DNA from: Ensifer sp. MPMI2T
GTDB lineage: Bacteria; Pseudomonadota; Alphaproteobacteria; Rhizobiales; Rhizobiaceae
Assembly: GCF_004827385.1 (NCBI RefSeq)
Contig: NZ_SRXN01000020.1
Span: forward strand, 1-64,000
Reading direction: 5' to 3'
DNA: 64,000 nt
A program made the translations under genes and the position numbers. Shown here piece after piece: positions 21,282 through 30,449 of the stretch; the first letter of the stretch is position 1, and every line of letters begins with the position of its first letter. Below the pieces are notes generated by a model, which saw only the letters and a list, made by a program, of their open reading frames with translations, was not told the origin of the DNA and searched no databases.

Positions 21282-21695
21282 TTAGGGAAACGTTGCCAAA
21301 TAGGCGATCAGATCGGCGCGCTCCTGATTCTTGCGCAGTCCCGCAAAGGTCATCTTCGTGCCGGGCAAAAAGGCTTTCGGGTTGGTCACGAACTCAGCGA
21401 TCTTGTCAGGCGTCCAGGTCAATCCACCCTCCGCCGCCTTGGTCATGGCGGGGGAATAGGAGAACCCTTCGATTTTGCCGGCCGGGCGGTCGACCACGCC
21501 GGTGAGCAACGGGCCGGTCTTCGATTTGGCATCCGGACCGATCGCATGGCAGGCCTGACACTTGCGAAACACCGTCTTGCCCGCCGCCGGGTCGCCCGCT
21601 GCAGGATCAAGAGCAACCGCCGGCGCGACCGAGCCTGCAAAAACTCCACCGAATACGACGACTGCGGTCAGTGCGGTACCAGGTCTAAAAGCCAT
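21282..21695 (-). CDS. Class I cytochrome c (c2/c550-like)
   Basis: A 137-residue exported cytochrome c with signal peptide (TALTAVVVFGGVFAGSVAPAVA). Haem attachment is FRKCQACHAIG and the axial Met is in FLPGTKMTFAGLRKNQER, the typical c2 pattern. It ends YLATFP, like mitochondrial and bacterial c2/c550. It lies between fghA and xoxF on the same strand and could carry electrons from XoxG to the terminal oxidase. ATG follows GAGAGGAAG. Confidence 0.9.
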   Translation of the reverse strand: MAFRPGTALTAVVVFGGVFAGSVAPAVALDPAAGDPAAGKTVFRKCQACHAIGPDAKSKTGPLLTGVVDRPAGKIEGFSYSPAMTKAAEGGLTWTPDKIAEFVTNPKAFLPGTKMTFAGLRKNQERADLIAYLATFP

Positions 21696-21708
21696 GCCTT
21701 CCTCTCCC

Positions 21709-22539
21709 TTACGCGGTGTTCAACCGCTCTGCATGCCAGCGCACGTGGTCTTCGCCGAAGCTCGCCACGAAGTAATAACTATGGTCATATCCCGCCTGCA
21801 TCCTGAGGACGCTGGCTTGGCGCCGCTCCGCCAGCAGCCGGGCCATCGCCTCGGGCTGCAACTGTCCGAGGAACTGGTCTGCCGAGCCCTGATCGATCAG
21901 GATATCGCCCTGCCAGCCAAGTTCGCTGAGGAGCAGGCAGGCGTCGTACATGCCCCAATGGGCCTCGTCGTCGCCGAGATAGGCCGAGAACTGTTTGCGA
22001 CCCCAGTCGGACCGGGTCGGATTGACAATCGGTGCAAAGGCGGAGACCGAGCGGAACAGCCCGGGATTGCGAAAGGCGATCGTCAGCGCGCCATGACCGC
22101 CCATCGAGTGCCCGGTAACGCCGTTGACACCGTTGAGCGGGAACTGCTCCCGCAGCAATGCGGGCAATTCCGTGACGATGTAATCGTACATCCGGTAGTG
22201 CCGTGCCCAGGGCTTCTGCGTCGCATTGACGTAGAAACCGGCGCCCTGACCGAGATCATAGGCTTCGTCGTCGGCAACCTCTTCGCCGCGCGGAGAGGTA
22301 TCGGGGAAAACCAGCGCCAGCCCCTGCTCCGCAGCGTGCCGCTGCAGACCCGCCTTGATCATGGCGTTCTCATGGGTACAGGTCAGCCCGGAGAGATACC
22401 ATAGCAGCGGGACCGGACGCGTCCGCGCCTGCGGCGGCAGGTAGAGGCCGAATGTCATCTCGACGCCGCAGACGTCGGAGGCGTGCCGGTAAACCGACTG
22501 TGTCCCGCCGAAACATTGGTTTTGCGTTACGAGTTCCAT
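21709..22539 (-). CDS. fghA: S-formylglutathione hydrolase
   Basis: A 276-residue esterase-D-type alpha/beta hydrolase that splits S-formylglutathione into formate and glutathione, the step after FlhA. The catalytic serine is in GVTGHSMGGHGAL; Asp and His are expected in LIDQGSADQF and GYDHSYYFVASF. CTHENAMIKAG is a family hallmark. The start MELVTQNQCFGGTQSVYRH was chosen as the family N-terminus; the frame is open far upstream through flhA as a shadow. It lies 8 nt downstream of flhA. Confidence 0.95.
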   Translation of the reverse strand: MELVTQNQCFGGTQSVYRHASDVCGVEMTFGLYLPPQARTRPVPLLWYLSGLTCTHENAMIKAGLQRHAAEQGLALVFPDTSPRGEEVADDEAYDLGQGAGFYVNATQKPWARHYRMYDYIVTELPALLREQFPLNGVNGVTGHSMGGHGALTIAFRNPGLFRSVSAFAPIVNPTRSDWGRKQFSAYLGDDEAHWGMYDACLLLSELGWQGDILIDQGSADQFLGQLQPEAMARLLAERRQASVLRMQAGYDHSYYFVASFGEDHVRWHAERLNTA

Positions 22540-22547
22540 CTTCACGC

Positions 22548-23675
<1,128 letters not shown>

Positions 23676-23845
23676 CAATGCCTCCGATAACTGCGTTCTG
23701 TAAGGGTGGCCCTGTGTGGCCTTGTACGCAGATTACAGACGCGCCAAAGCACAAAGACAATTGCGACCTTAGTGTGTAAAACGCGACCTTTGGCTTCACT
23801 CTTGGTCAGCCTATACTGACGCTCGTTCGAACAGGGAGACCGGAG

Positions 23846-24451
23846 ATGAGAGCCGCCAGTTATGCGTTCTGTCTGGCACTTTGCCTGACGCAAGCTCCCG
23901 GCTTTGCAGGCGCTGCGGACTTCTCCGATCCCGACTGGCCATGCATCCAGCGCAAGGTCGAGAACCTTTCGGCGAGTCTAATGTGGCCGGAGCCGATAGC
24001 GCCTATGGCACTTGCTCCTGCGGCAAAGGAGCTGGTCGAAGTCGTCTCGCTTCGCCGAGTTACGCTCGAAGAAGCAGAGGCCCATGTCCGGACCTTCGTC
24101 GAGAAGAACGCCCCAGTGGACGGCCAACTGCTCGGCAATGTCTTCCTCGCCGTATTCGACAAGATCGCCGACACGCGACAGCGGCTGCTCGCCGGGATTG
24201 CCCGCTATTCCCGCAGCCAGATCGCGCTCTCCTCCCGAATTGACGGCGGCCGTGTCGAGATGGCCAAGCTTACGCGCGAGAAAAATCCGGATTTCGACCG
24301 TATCGACAAGCTGGAGGAACAGATCGACTGGGACGAGCGGATCTACCGCGAACGCGCACAGGCGCTCACCTATGTCTGTGAAACGCCCGTGCTCCTGGAG
24401 AAACGCGCCTACGCCATTGCCCAGATTCTGCTCAAGCAGATGCCGGATTGA
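23846..24451 (+). CDS. Exported hypothetical protein divergent from flhA
   Basis: A 201-residue protein with signal peptide MRAASYAFCLALCLTQAPGFAGA, then a mostly helical body (LEEAEAHVRTFVEKNAPVDG, IDKLEEQIDWDERIYRERAQ) and three Cys, one early (DWPCIQRKVENLS) and one late (LTYVCETPVLLEKRAYAIAQ). No family recognised. It is divergent from flhA over 170 bp, so it may share the C1 control region. ATG follows GGGAGACCGGAG. Possibly a periplasmic accessory protein of methanol oxidation; inferred from position only. Confidence 0.75.
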   Translation: MRAASYAFCLALCLTQAPGFAGAADFSDPDWPCIQRKVENLSASLMWPEPIAPMALAPAAKELVEVVSLRRVTLEEAEAHVRTFVEKNAPVDGQLLGNVFLAVFDKIADTRQRLLAGIARYSRSQIALSSRIDGGRVEMAKLTREKNPDFDRIDKLEEQIDWDERIYRERAQALTYVCETPVLLEKRAYAIAQILLKQMPD

Positions 24452-24468
24452 GCCATACCTCTCCACGT

Positions 24469-24569
24469 GCTGCATGTTTCCTTAAATCGCACCCGATTTA
24501 AGGAAACATGCAGCAATTCAAAGTGCTACACCGTGCTTTGCGCGTCTTATCAGACGCGCGGCGCTGTAG
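24469..24569 (-). repeat. RIME-like palindromic repeat, reverse copy
   Basis: Same family as 17584-17689 in the opposite orientation: GCTGCATGTTTCCTTAAATC...AAGGAAACATGCAGCAATTC, then AAAGTGCTACA and the GCGCGTCTTATCAGACGCGC palindrome ending GCGCTGTAG. It separates the converging genes at 24451 and 24623. Confidence 0.8.
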
Positions 24570-24622
24570 GCACATGGTCTTGCGCGGTCTGAGGAGACCG
24601 AACAGACGGCATCGAGCTTAGG

Positions 24623-24976
24623 TCAGAAGCACAGCATCTCCGCCTCTGCCTGGGCACGCCTCAGATCGGCCACGATGGTGCGCGGCATGGCCGCCGACTT
24701 GAACATGGCCGTCTGTTCGCCGCCTACCTGCTGCAGAGACAGCACCGTTTCGGCCTGGACATATTTGTCGTAGGGCAAGATGGACGCGATCAGATCGATC
24801 GAGCAGGCACATTTGCCCAAAACCGCGCGGCTTTGGCCGTTGACCGCCATGCAGCCGAACACATAGTCGGCCCGCGCTTCGGTCGGATAGTCGTTCAGGC
24901 GCTCCGACATGCTTTGTCCGCTTGCCGGCACCGCGGCTGCGACAATTGCCAGCGCGGATAGGGCCACCCGCATCAT
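24623..24976 (-). CDS. Small exported hypothetical protein
   Basis: A 117-residue protein with signal peptide (MMRVALSALAIVAAAVPASG) and four Cys: FGCMAVNG, GKCACSIDLI and a terminal EMLCF. The body is largely helical. No family recognised. Its ATG overlaps the stop of the upstream gene (ATGA), so it is translationally coupled to it. Disulfide-bonded periplasmic function is likely; anything more is guesswork. Confidence 0.72.
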   Translation of the reverse strand: MMRVALSALAIVAAAVPASGQSMSERLNDYPTEARADYVFGCMAVNGQSRAVLGKCACSIDLIASILPYDKYVQAETVLSLQQVGGEQTAMFKSAAMPRTIVADLRRAQAEAEMLCF

Positions 24977-25650
24977 GGCCGGCCCTCCCCTGCCCGTTTC
25001 AGGGTAATCGCGTTGGAATATCCGGCTTCTGCCCCGCGAGCGGCCGCCGGAACGGTGGCAACCAGCGAATAGTACCAGCCAGGAATGTCTTCCGACACGG
25101 TGACGGCGAGCGCCAACTCGGCAAACCGCCCCATCCTGTCGCGCGCCTTGTCATTCGTGAATGGCCGGATCGTCACCTCACGCGCGGCGATGTCGCGGTT
25201 CTGATAGCGGAGTAATACGGGCACGACTTGTGCATCCCGCAGCAGGGCCTCCTTGATGCGGTTGCGCATATAGAAGGGGCTGCCACCGGATTGACCGGCA
25301 ACGTCGGCAAGCACACTTTCAAGGAAGTACATGATGACGGGATTGCCGACCGAAGCCGGATAATTGCCGAGCCCGCGGGACCGCGTGCCCTGATAGAGCC
25401 TCATGGCGACATTGTCGTCAGGCTCGATCTTGAGGCCTATGCCGAAGCTGCCACCTGCCTGCCCGACATCGGTACCGGATATCACCTTGTCGTAGACAAG
25501 CGTGCCCTGCCCTGGTTCGCTCTTACCCGACACCGCTGCGATCCCCTTCAGTGCAGTCGAGCGGAAGAGAAGCTCGTAAGTTTCGCCAGCCGCGGCCGGC
25601 CCATGGCCCATTCCAAGCAGGAAGAGAGCAAAGAAGAGAAGAACACGCAT
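24973..25650 (-). CDS. Exported hypothetical protein
   Basis: A 225-residue protein with signal peptide (MRVLLFFALFLLGMGHGPAAAG) and a beta-rich body (YELLFRSTALKGIAAVSGKS, GGSFGIGLKIEPDDNVAMRL, IPGWYYSLVATVPAAARG). No Cys in the mature part and no family recognised. A strong ribosome site GGGAGG precedes the ATG. It forms a two-gene unit with the 117-residue protein. Lying between the C1 genes and their likely regulators, it may be part of the same regulon. Confidence 0.72.
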   Translation of the reverse strand: MRVLLFFALFLLGMGHGPAAAGETYELLFRSTALKGIAAVSGKSEPGQGTLVYDKVISGTDVGQAGGSFGIGLKIEPDDNVAMRLYQGTRSRGLGNYPASVGNPVIMYFLESVLADVAGQSGGSPFYMRNRIKEALLRDAQVVPVLLRYQNRDIAAREVTIRPFTNDKARDRMGRFAELALAVTVSEDIPGWYYSLVATVPAAARGAEAGYSNAITLKRAGEGRP

Positions 25651-25665
25651 CGCAAGCCTCCCGTC

Positions 25666-25709
25666 CTACAGCACCGCGCGTCTCACTGGACGCGCGAAGG
25701 TCGCTGTAG
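25666..25709 (+). repeat. RIME-like repeat, partial copy
   Basis: CTACAGCACCGCGCGTC-TCACTG-GACGCGCGAAGG...CGCTGTAG matches only the first palindrome of the 17584-17689 family. It lies between the histidine-kinase gene end and the following secreted-protein gene on the minus strand. Confidence 0.7.
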
Positions 25710-25772
25710 CGCTGGCGACGAGCCTAGCGATGCCTGCGGCAAAGTCACCGGAGACCTTTGTCTGTGTTTGTT

Positions 25773-28016
25773 TCACGCCACGCGCGCCCGGGTCTTCCAG
25801 TCGATCAGTGCCCTGAGCCGCACCAGTTGCACCGGCTTGGTGAGCAAGGCGAATGACATTTCGTTGCAGAGCTGCAGAAATTGGCGCTGCCGGTTGGCAG
25901 AAATGATGATCGCGGGGATTTCGGTTCCCGCAAGCGCGCGCAGCGTACGAATGGTTTCTATGCCGTTGTCGCCATCGTCCAACTGGTAATCCACCAACAA
26001 AATGTCGGGCGCTGTGCCGATTTCCTGCATCAGCGCAGCGGCATCGACGGTCGAGGCCGCCGCCAGGACGCTCGCTCCCCAACTTTCCAGCACCTGCGTC
26101 ATCGCGTGAAGCTCGTCGGCATCGTTCTCCACGACCATGACGATGAGATCGAGGCTGCCATCGAGCATCTGCTCCATCATCGGGTTTTCGCCGACACTGG
26201 CGCGGCCAGGCGCGGCAAGCGGCACTTCGATCGAGAAGACGGAACCACGGCCGGGCTGCGACACCAGCCGGACGGGATGATCGAGATGCCGGCAGGCCCG
26301 CTCGACGATCGACAGGCCAAGTCCCATGCCGGTGCCTTTTCCGGCACCGCGGGCCCGAGTGAACTCGTTGAAGATCCGGGTCTGGTCCTCCCCGGAAATG
26401 CCGATACCGGTGTCCCACACTTCAATCCGCAGCCGATTACCGCGCAAGCGGCAACCAACCAGCACACGGCCACGCTCCGTGTACTGGATCGCGTTCACGA
26501 CTAGGTTCTGGATGCAGCGCATCAGGTAGCGCTGGTCGCTGGTAACCCAGCGCGTGGAAGGGACTATCCGAAGCTCAATCCCCTTTTCTGTCGCCAAGGG
26601 CGCCAGATCCCCGGCGAGGCCCTGCAGCAGGCTTCCGATTTCGAACGACGTGATGTTGAACTCGGCTGCCGCACTGTCAAGGCGCGAAATATCGAGGAGC
26701 GCCTGCAGAAGCGTTTCGATGGAGGTGAAGGACCGCTTGAGCCGGCCGACCACGTCTTCCGTCCCCGGCTGCCCCGCCGTCTCCGTCAACATCGAGAGAT
26801 AAAGTTTCGCGGCGTTGATCGGCTGAAGAAGGTCGTGGCTGGCCGCCGCCAGGAAGCGAGTCTTGGATGTATGGGCGGCTTCGGCTGCCTCCTTGGCCTG
26901 CCGAAGGGCGGCCTCGATTTTGATTTGCTCAATGGCATGGATCTGCAGCAGGCGGTTGGCCTCGGTCAACTCGGCGGTCCGCTCCTGTACACGTTGCTCC
27001 AGAAGCGCTGCCGCTTGGGTCTCCGCGGTCACATCCATGATCGACACGATGAAACCGTCGCCAGGCAAGGAATGGATGCGAATGTCGAGGCTCATGCCGT
27101 CGCGTCGCCGACACCGTTCCTGCATCGTCTCACCACGGCGCATGGCCTTGAACCAGCTGGCGAATTTCGACCGTCGGCCTTTGCGCTCGATAATCTCGTG
27201 ACGTTCTATATGTTCGATGATGCGCTGGAGGGGGCTTCCCTTCTTCAGAAGTGAAAGCGGTACGCCGAGAAGCTCGCCGAAACGCTCGTTGCGAACCAGC
27301 AACTCTCCGCGCGACGAAAACGTGCAGATGCCGAGTGACATGTGATCGAAAGCGGCCTGCAGGAAATGAGCCTGCTGGTCGATCAGGCGGTTTTTCTCGC
27401 GCCGGTTCTCTCGCACGATGTCGGTGATTTCCGTCTGCAATACGGTGATGTTGCCGGAACTGGTCTGCCGGTAGGAGATCTGGAACCAGCGATCGTTCCT
27501 CAACTCCATGACGAAGGACGAAAAACGTGGGCCGGACCCCTGCTCGTTCAACACAGTGTGGGCGCGGCTGATCCCCCCGTTTTCATCCCGGTTGAGATAC
27601 TTGCTGGCATTGACGGCCGTGAGATAGTCGTCGAAACCGAGGCCGGGCTTGATCAGCGGCTCAACATCGGGAAGCAAATACCGGAACTGGGCATTGCAGA
27701 CCTGCAGCCGCTCGTCGGAGAAGAGAGCGAAGCCGTCTTCCATGGCCACCATAGCATCGGCAAGGTTTCTCTGGATGCGCTCTTGCGTCTGATAGGCAAT
27801 CTCGAGTTCGTTCGACGCCCTGCCGAGTGTGTCGAGCGCCTTTTCCAGATCCTTGGTCTTTTCCCAGACTTCCGTCTGCAGAGCGATGGCGGATTCGAAG
27901 AGCGAATAGGCGGAGCCGCCGACTTCATGACCGCGCTCGGCCCGATTGATCAGCGCCTCGATGATCTTGGCCTGCTTGGCGATCTGGATTTCGTAAGGTT
28001 CGTTCGGATCGATCAC
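25773..28016 (-). CDS. Hybrid histidine kinase with two PAS domains and receiver
   Basis: A 747-residue cytoplasmic hybrid kinase with no membrane segment. Order: N-terminal helix/coiled coil (1-85), PAS-like 1 (about 85-200), PAS-like 2 (about 215-330), coiled coil (335-385), HisKA with phospho-acceptor His394 in FLAAASHDLLQPINAAK, HATPase (about 495-605; DTGIGISG, GTGMGLGLSI), receiver (about 625-740) with Asp676 in ILLVDYQLDDGDNG and Lys727 in LLTKPV. It overlaps the FIST gene by 4 nt and lies 1.3 kb from a LuxR-type regulator. This FIST/kinase/regulator trio resembles alcohol-oxidation regulators such as ErcS'/ElmS; that role is inferred. Confidence 0.9.
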   Translation of the reverse strand: MIDPNEPYEIQIAKQAKIIEALINRAERGHEVGGSAYSLFESAIALQTEVWEKTKDLEKALDTLGRASNELEIAYQTQERIQRNLADAMVAMEDGFALFSDERLQVCNAQFRYLLPDVEPLIKPGLGFDDYLTAVNASKYLNRDENGGISRAHTVLNEQGSGPRFSSFVMELRNDRWFQISYRQTSSGNITVLQTEITDIVRENRREKNRLIDQQAHFLQAAFDHMSLGICTFSSRGELLVRNERFGELLGVPLSLLKKGSPLQRIIEHIERHEIIERKGRRSKFASWFKAMRRGETMQERCRRRDGMSLDIRIHSLPGDGFIVSIMDVTAETQAAALLEQRVQERTAELTEANRLLQIHAIEQIKIEAALRQAKEAAEAAHTSKTRFLAAASHDLLQPINAAKLYLSMLTETAGQPGTEDVVGRLKRSFTSIETLLQALLDISRLDSAAAEFNITSFEIGSLLQGLAGDLAPLATEKGIELRIVPSTRWVTSDQRYLMRCIQNLVVNAIQYTERGRVLVGCRLRGNRLRIEVWDTGIGISGEDQTRIFNEFTRARGAGKGTGMGLGLSIVERACRHLDHPVRLVSQPGRGSVFSIEVPLAAPGRASVGENPMMEQMLDGSLDLIVMVVENDADELHAMTQVLESWGASVLAAASTVDAAALMQEIGTAPDILLVDYQLDDGDNGIETIRTLRALAGTEIPAIIISANRQRQFLQLCNEMSFALLTKPVQLVRLRALIDWKTRARVA

Positions 28017-29182
28017 AGCGGCGCGCCTCCCTTTGGCCGGAAGAATGCGACGCCGACAAATGTCTGGTTCACATGCACGCCGAGGTGCTGTTCGCCATAC
28101 GTGTTGAAGCCGACGACCCGATGCTGGCGGAATTGCTCGGACGCCTTGCCTTCCAGGCCCTTGCGCTCAATCTCGAGCTTGCGCAGATAGCAGTCGAACC
28201 CTAGGATGAAATCGGGTGCTTCACCATCCTTGTCGCTGACGGCGAGACCCGTCTCGAGCGTGCGGATGATTTCCTTGCCGCGACCGAGCCTCAACAGCAG
28301 ACCATCGTCGATGGCCGACAGGAAGGTGAGGCCATGTTCGCCCTGAATCTGCTGGATCGCCCGCACGTGATAGAGATTGCCGTTGCGCACCAGTACCGGG
28401 TTCTCGGCGAAAACCATCGGTGACAACTCGCTGACCGGTACCTTGACGAGCCGGGCATATTCCTCGGCCGCCGGTGTGCCATTGATTTCCAGAACCAGCC
28501 GTTCCTCCGGGACAGCACGGGTGACCACCATGCGTGTTTCCGTGGGCTGGAAATGATCGAAACCGAGGCCGCTAAAGTCCAGATCGGTTTCCAGGAGCAG
28601 AAGAAGCGCAGCGTTGCTGTGGAACTCGGCATTGCGTAGAACCTGCGTGCGCTCGAACCGCAGCCCGTCGCCGGCCGACCCACCAAACACGGGAATGTCC
28701 TTCAGGCCCGCCTCCAGGGCTGCCATCAGGATGTCCTCCTGTTTGGACAGTCCATCGGCAAAAATCAGGGCGAGCCGCTTGCGGCCCGGCGTCGCACGGA
28801 ATTGCGCGGCGAGCCGCTCCGTCTGCGACACGACATCGGCAATCGAAACCGGCGAGATGGGTTCGAACAGGATCGACGCCACCCGGAAGTGATGCCGCTG
28901 AAAGGCGATCGCCAGCAACGCGTCGTCTTCATAGCCGAGCGACGTGATCTGGCCGGCCGTCGTGCAGCCGAAGACCACGGTGTTTGGCAGCGACACGCGC
29001 AGAGCCTTGGCAACGTCATCGGGTTGAAGCCTGTTCGGCACGAACAGAAGGACGAAACTTGGCCTTGCTGTGGCGAGCTGCCGTCTGATCTCGGCAAGCG
29101 CAACGGCCGCATCATCGGCACGCGATGCGGCGAGCCGCACGGCCTCCGCCGGTTTGCGGTCAAGATCGTCGACAGCCGTCAT
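28013..29182 (-). CDS. FIST domain sensory protein
   Basis: A 389-residue protein with FIST_N and FIST_C sensory domains. N-terminal segments are FVLLFVPNRLQPDDVAKALR and FGCTTAGQITSLGYEDDALL; the centre has IFADGLSKQEDILMAALEAG and VFGGSAGDGLRFERTQVLRN; the C-terminal half has VLEINGTPAAEEYARLV and FNTYGEQHLGVHVNQTFVGV. No signal peptide or membrane segment. FIST domains are thought to bind small ligands and feed a kinase. Its 3' end overlaps the kinase start (ATGA) and its ATG follows GGAGG, so FIST and kinase are made together. Confidence 0.9.
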   Translation of the reverse strand: MTAVDDLDRKPAEAVRLAASRADDAAVALAEIRRQLATARPSFVLLFVPNRLQPDDVAKALRVSLPNTVVFGCTTAGQITSLGYEDDALLAIAFQRHHFRVASILFEPISPVSIADVVSQTERLAAQFRATPGRKRLALIFADGLSKQEDILMAALEAGLKDIPVFGGSAGDGLRFERTQVLRNAEFHSNAALLLLLETDLDFSGLGFDHFQPTETRMVVTRAVPEERLVLEINGTPAAEEYARLVKVPVSELSPMVFAENPVLVRNGNLYHVRAIQQIQGEHGLTFLSAIDDGLLLRLGRGKEIIRTLETGLAVSDKDGEAPDFILGFDCYLRKLEIERKGLEGKASEQFRQHRVVGFNTYGEQHLGVHVNQTFVGVAFFRPKGGAPL

Positions 29183-29200
29183 GCGCCGTCATCCTCCCTT

Positions 29201-29307
29201 CTAGAGCGCCGTGCGTTCAAATGAAGGCACAAAGGACGCTCTAGCACCTTGATTCTAGAGCATCTTATCCACTTTCGATGACTCCACTCGAATGCGGGAC
29301 GCTCTAG
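29201..29307. repeat. Composite palindromic repeat (RIME-like plus a second motif)
   Basis: Part one (29201-29244) runs CTAGAGCGCCGTGCGTTC...GGACGCTCTAG, a diverged first palindrome of the family. Part two (29253-29307) begins TTCTAGAGCATCTTATCC and ends GCGGGACGCTCTAG, another inverted pair common between rhizobial genes. Located between the LuxR-type regulator and the FIST gene. Confidence 0.65.
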
Positions 29308-29332
29308 TCCCGATTGCCTGCGCCGGAACGCC

Positions 29333-30022
29333 TCACTGCAGGCTATGGCGGATCGAGACTTCGCGCACCAGCATCGCTGCCTGTGTGCGGTTATGGACGC
29401 CCAGCCGGCGCAGAAGCGCCGTGATATGGGCCTTGACGGTCGCCTCGGCCAGCTGCATCTCGTAGGCGATCAGCTTGTTCGGCATCCCCTCGCAGATGAG
29501 CCCCAGAATGCGGGTCTGCTGCTGCGACAAATGGGCGATCTTGCGCGAAATCGTTTCTACCGACAGGTCCGTGGCTGTGGTGCGGGCCGGGATCGCGTAG
29601 CCGGGAGGCACATAGGTCTTGCCGTTCCAGATATCCTGCATGGCGTCCTGGAAATTCTGCCGGTCCATATCCTTGGGAATGAACCCCGCGGCTCCAGCCG
29701 CAATAACGGACTGGACGACCTCCTTCGACGTGATCGCCGAGATGACGATCACTGGGATATCGGGCATCCTTTCCTTGATCTTCAGAAAACCGCTCAGACC
29801 TGACGCATCCGGCAGATTAAGATCAAGCATGATCAGATCGGGCGAGAACCGCATCCGCAGTTGTTGCATCGCTTCGCTCAACGAAGTTGCTGTTCGAATT
29901 CGACGCGTTTTGAAGGTGCTTTCCATCGTCGCGGCCAGGGCATCGCAATAAAGCGGATGATCATCAATCACCAAGGCCGATTTTATTGAAAGCGAGTGGA
30001 CGGTTAACGCCGTCTGCGACAT
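29333..30022 (-). CDS. LuxR/NarL-type response regulator
   Basis: A 229-residue two-component regulator. The receiver occupies about 14-130 (acidic pair VIDDHP, phospho-Asp67 in LIMLDLNLPDASG, Lys in GFIPKDM). The NarL-type helix-turn-helix is at about 160-220 (LSQQQTRILGLICEGMPNKL, ATVKAHITALLRRLGVHNRT). ATG follows GGGAGGAG. It lies upstream of, and co-oriented with, the FIST/hybrid-kinase pair, so they are probably one signalling unit; methanol/PQQ genes are the likely target because of the neighbourhood. Confidence 0.9.
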   Translation of the reverse strand: MSQTALTVHSLSIKSALVIDDHPLYCDALAATMESTFKTRRIRTATSLSEAMQQLRMRFSPDLIMLDLNLPDASGLSGFLKIKERMPDIPVIVISAITSKEVVQSVIAAGAAGFIPKDMDRQNFQDAMQDIWNGKTYVPPGYAIPARTTATDLSVETISRKIAHLSQQQTRILGLICEGMPNKLIAYEMQLAEATVKAHITALLRRLGVHNRTQAAMLVREVSIRHSLQ

Positions 30023-30449
30023 GGCACTCCTCCCAAAATACTTCCCGTCTCTGGAGCGGCGTCAACCACCTCCAAATTACACTGAAAGTATCTATGCTCC
30101 CATTGCAGTCATGCTCTCCTCCAGCACAACAGCGAAGAATTTGTCGCACAGTTTTCGAGGTCCGGCAATTGCCGAGTGCAGGACTCGTGTCATGCCGCGC
30201 CACCGGTTACCCGCTGAAAGCACTCAAGTACCGTGTCGAAACGCGGCACCGACAATCCCCGCCAACGTCGTCCTCGACGGCAGGCAGGCCGACACTTCCG
30301 CTTCGTCCGCTGCCGAATTCAGCGAATCGATCGAACGTGGCAAGCCTCTCAAAGAGGCCCCCTGCCCTGCAGTAGATCACTGCAATGATTGCCTTCCAGC
30401 CGAGTGCGGCGGGCGTGGTAAACGCGGTCGCTTGACTGCTGAGGCGTTC
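30023..30449. other. Gene-free region between the response regulator and cuxR
   Basis: No convincing gene. It should hold the promoter of the LuxR-type regulator. Open frames here lack ribosome sites and family features. No clear hairpin terminator for cuxR was found. Confidence 0.45.

Noticed and set aside
19426..21285. 619-codon plus-strand open frame opposite xoxF
   Set aside because: It mirrors xoxF on the other strand; the xoxF frame has full family motifs, and this one has none. A GC-rich shadow.
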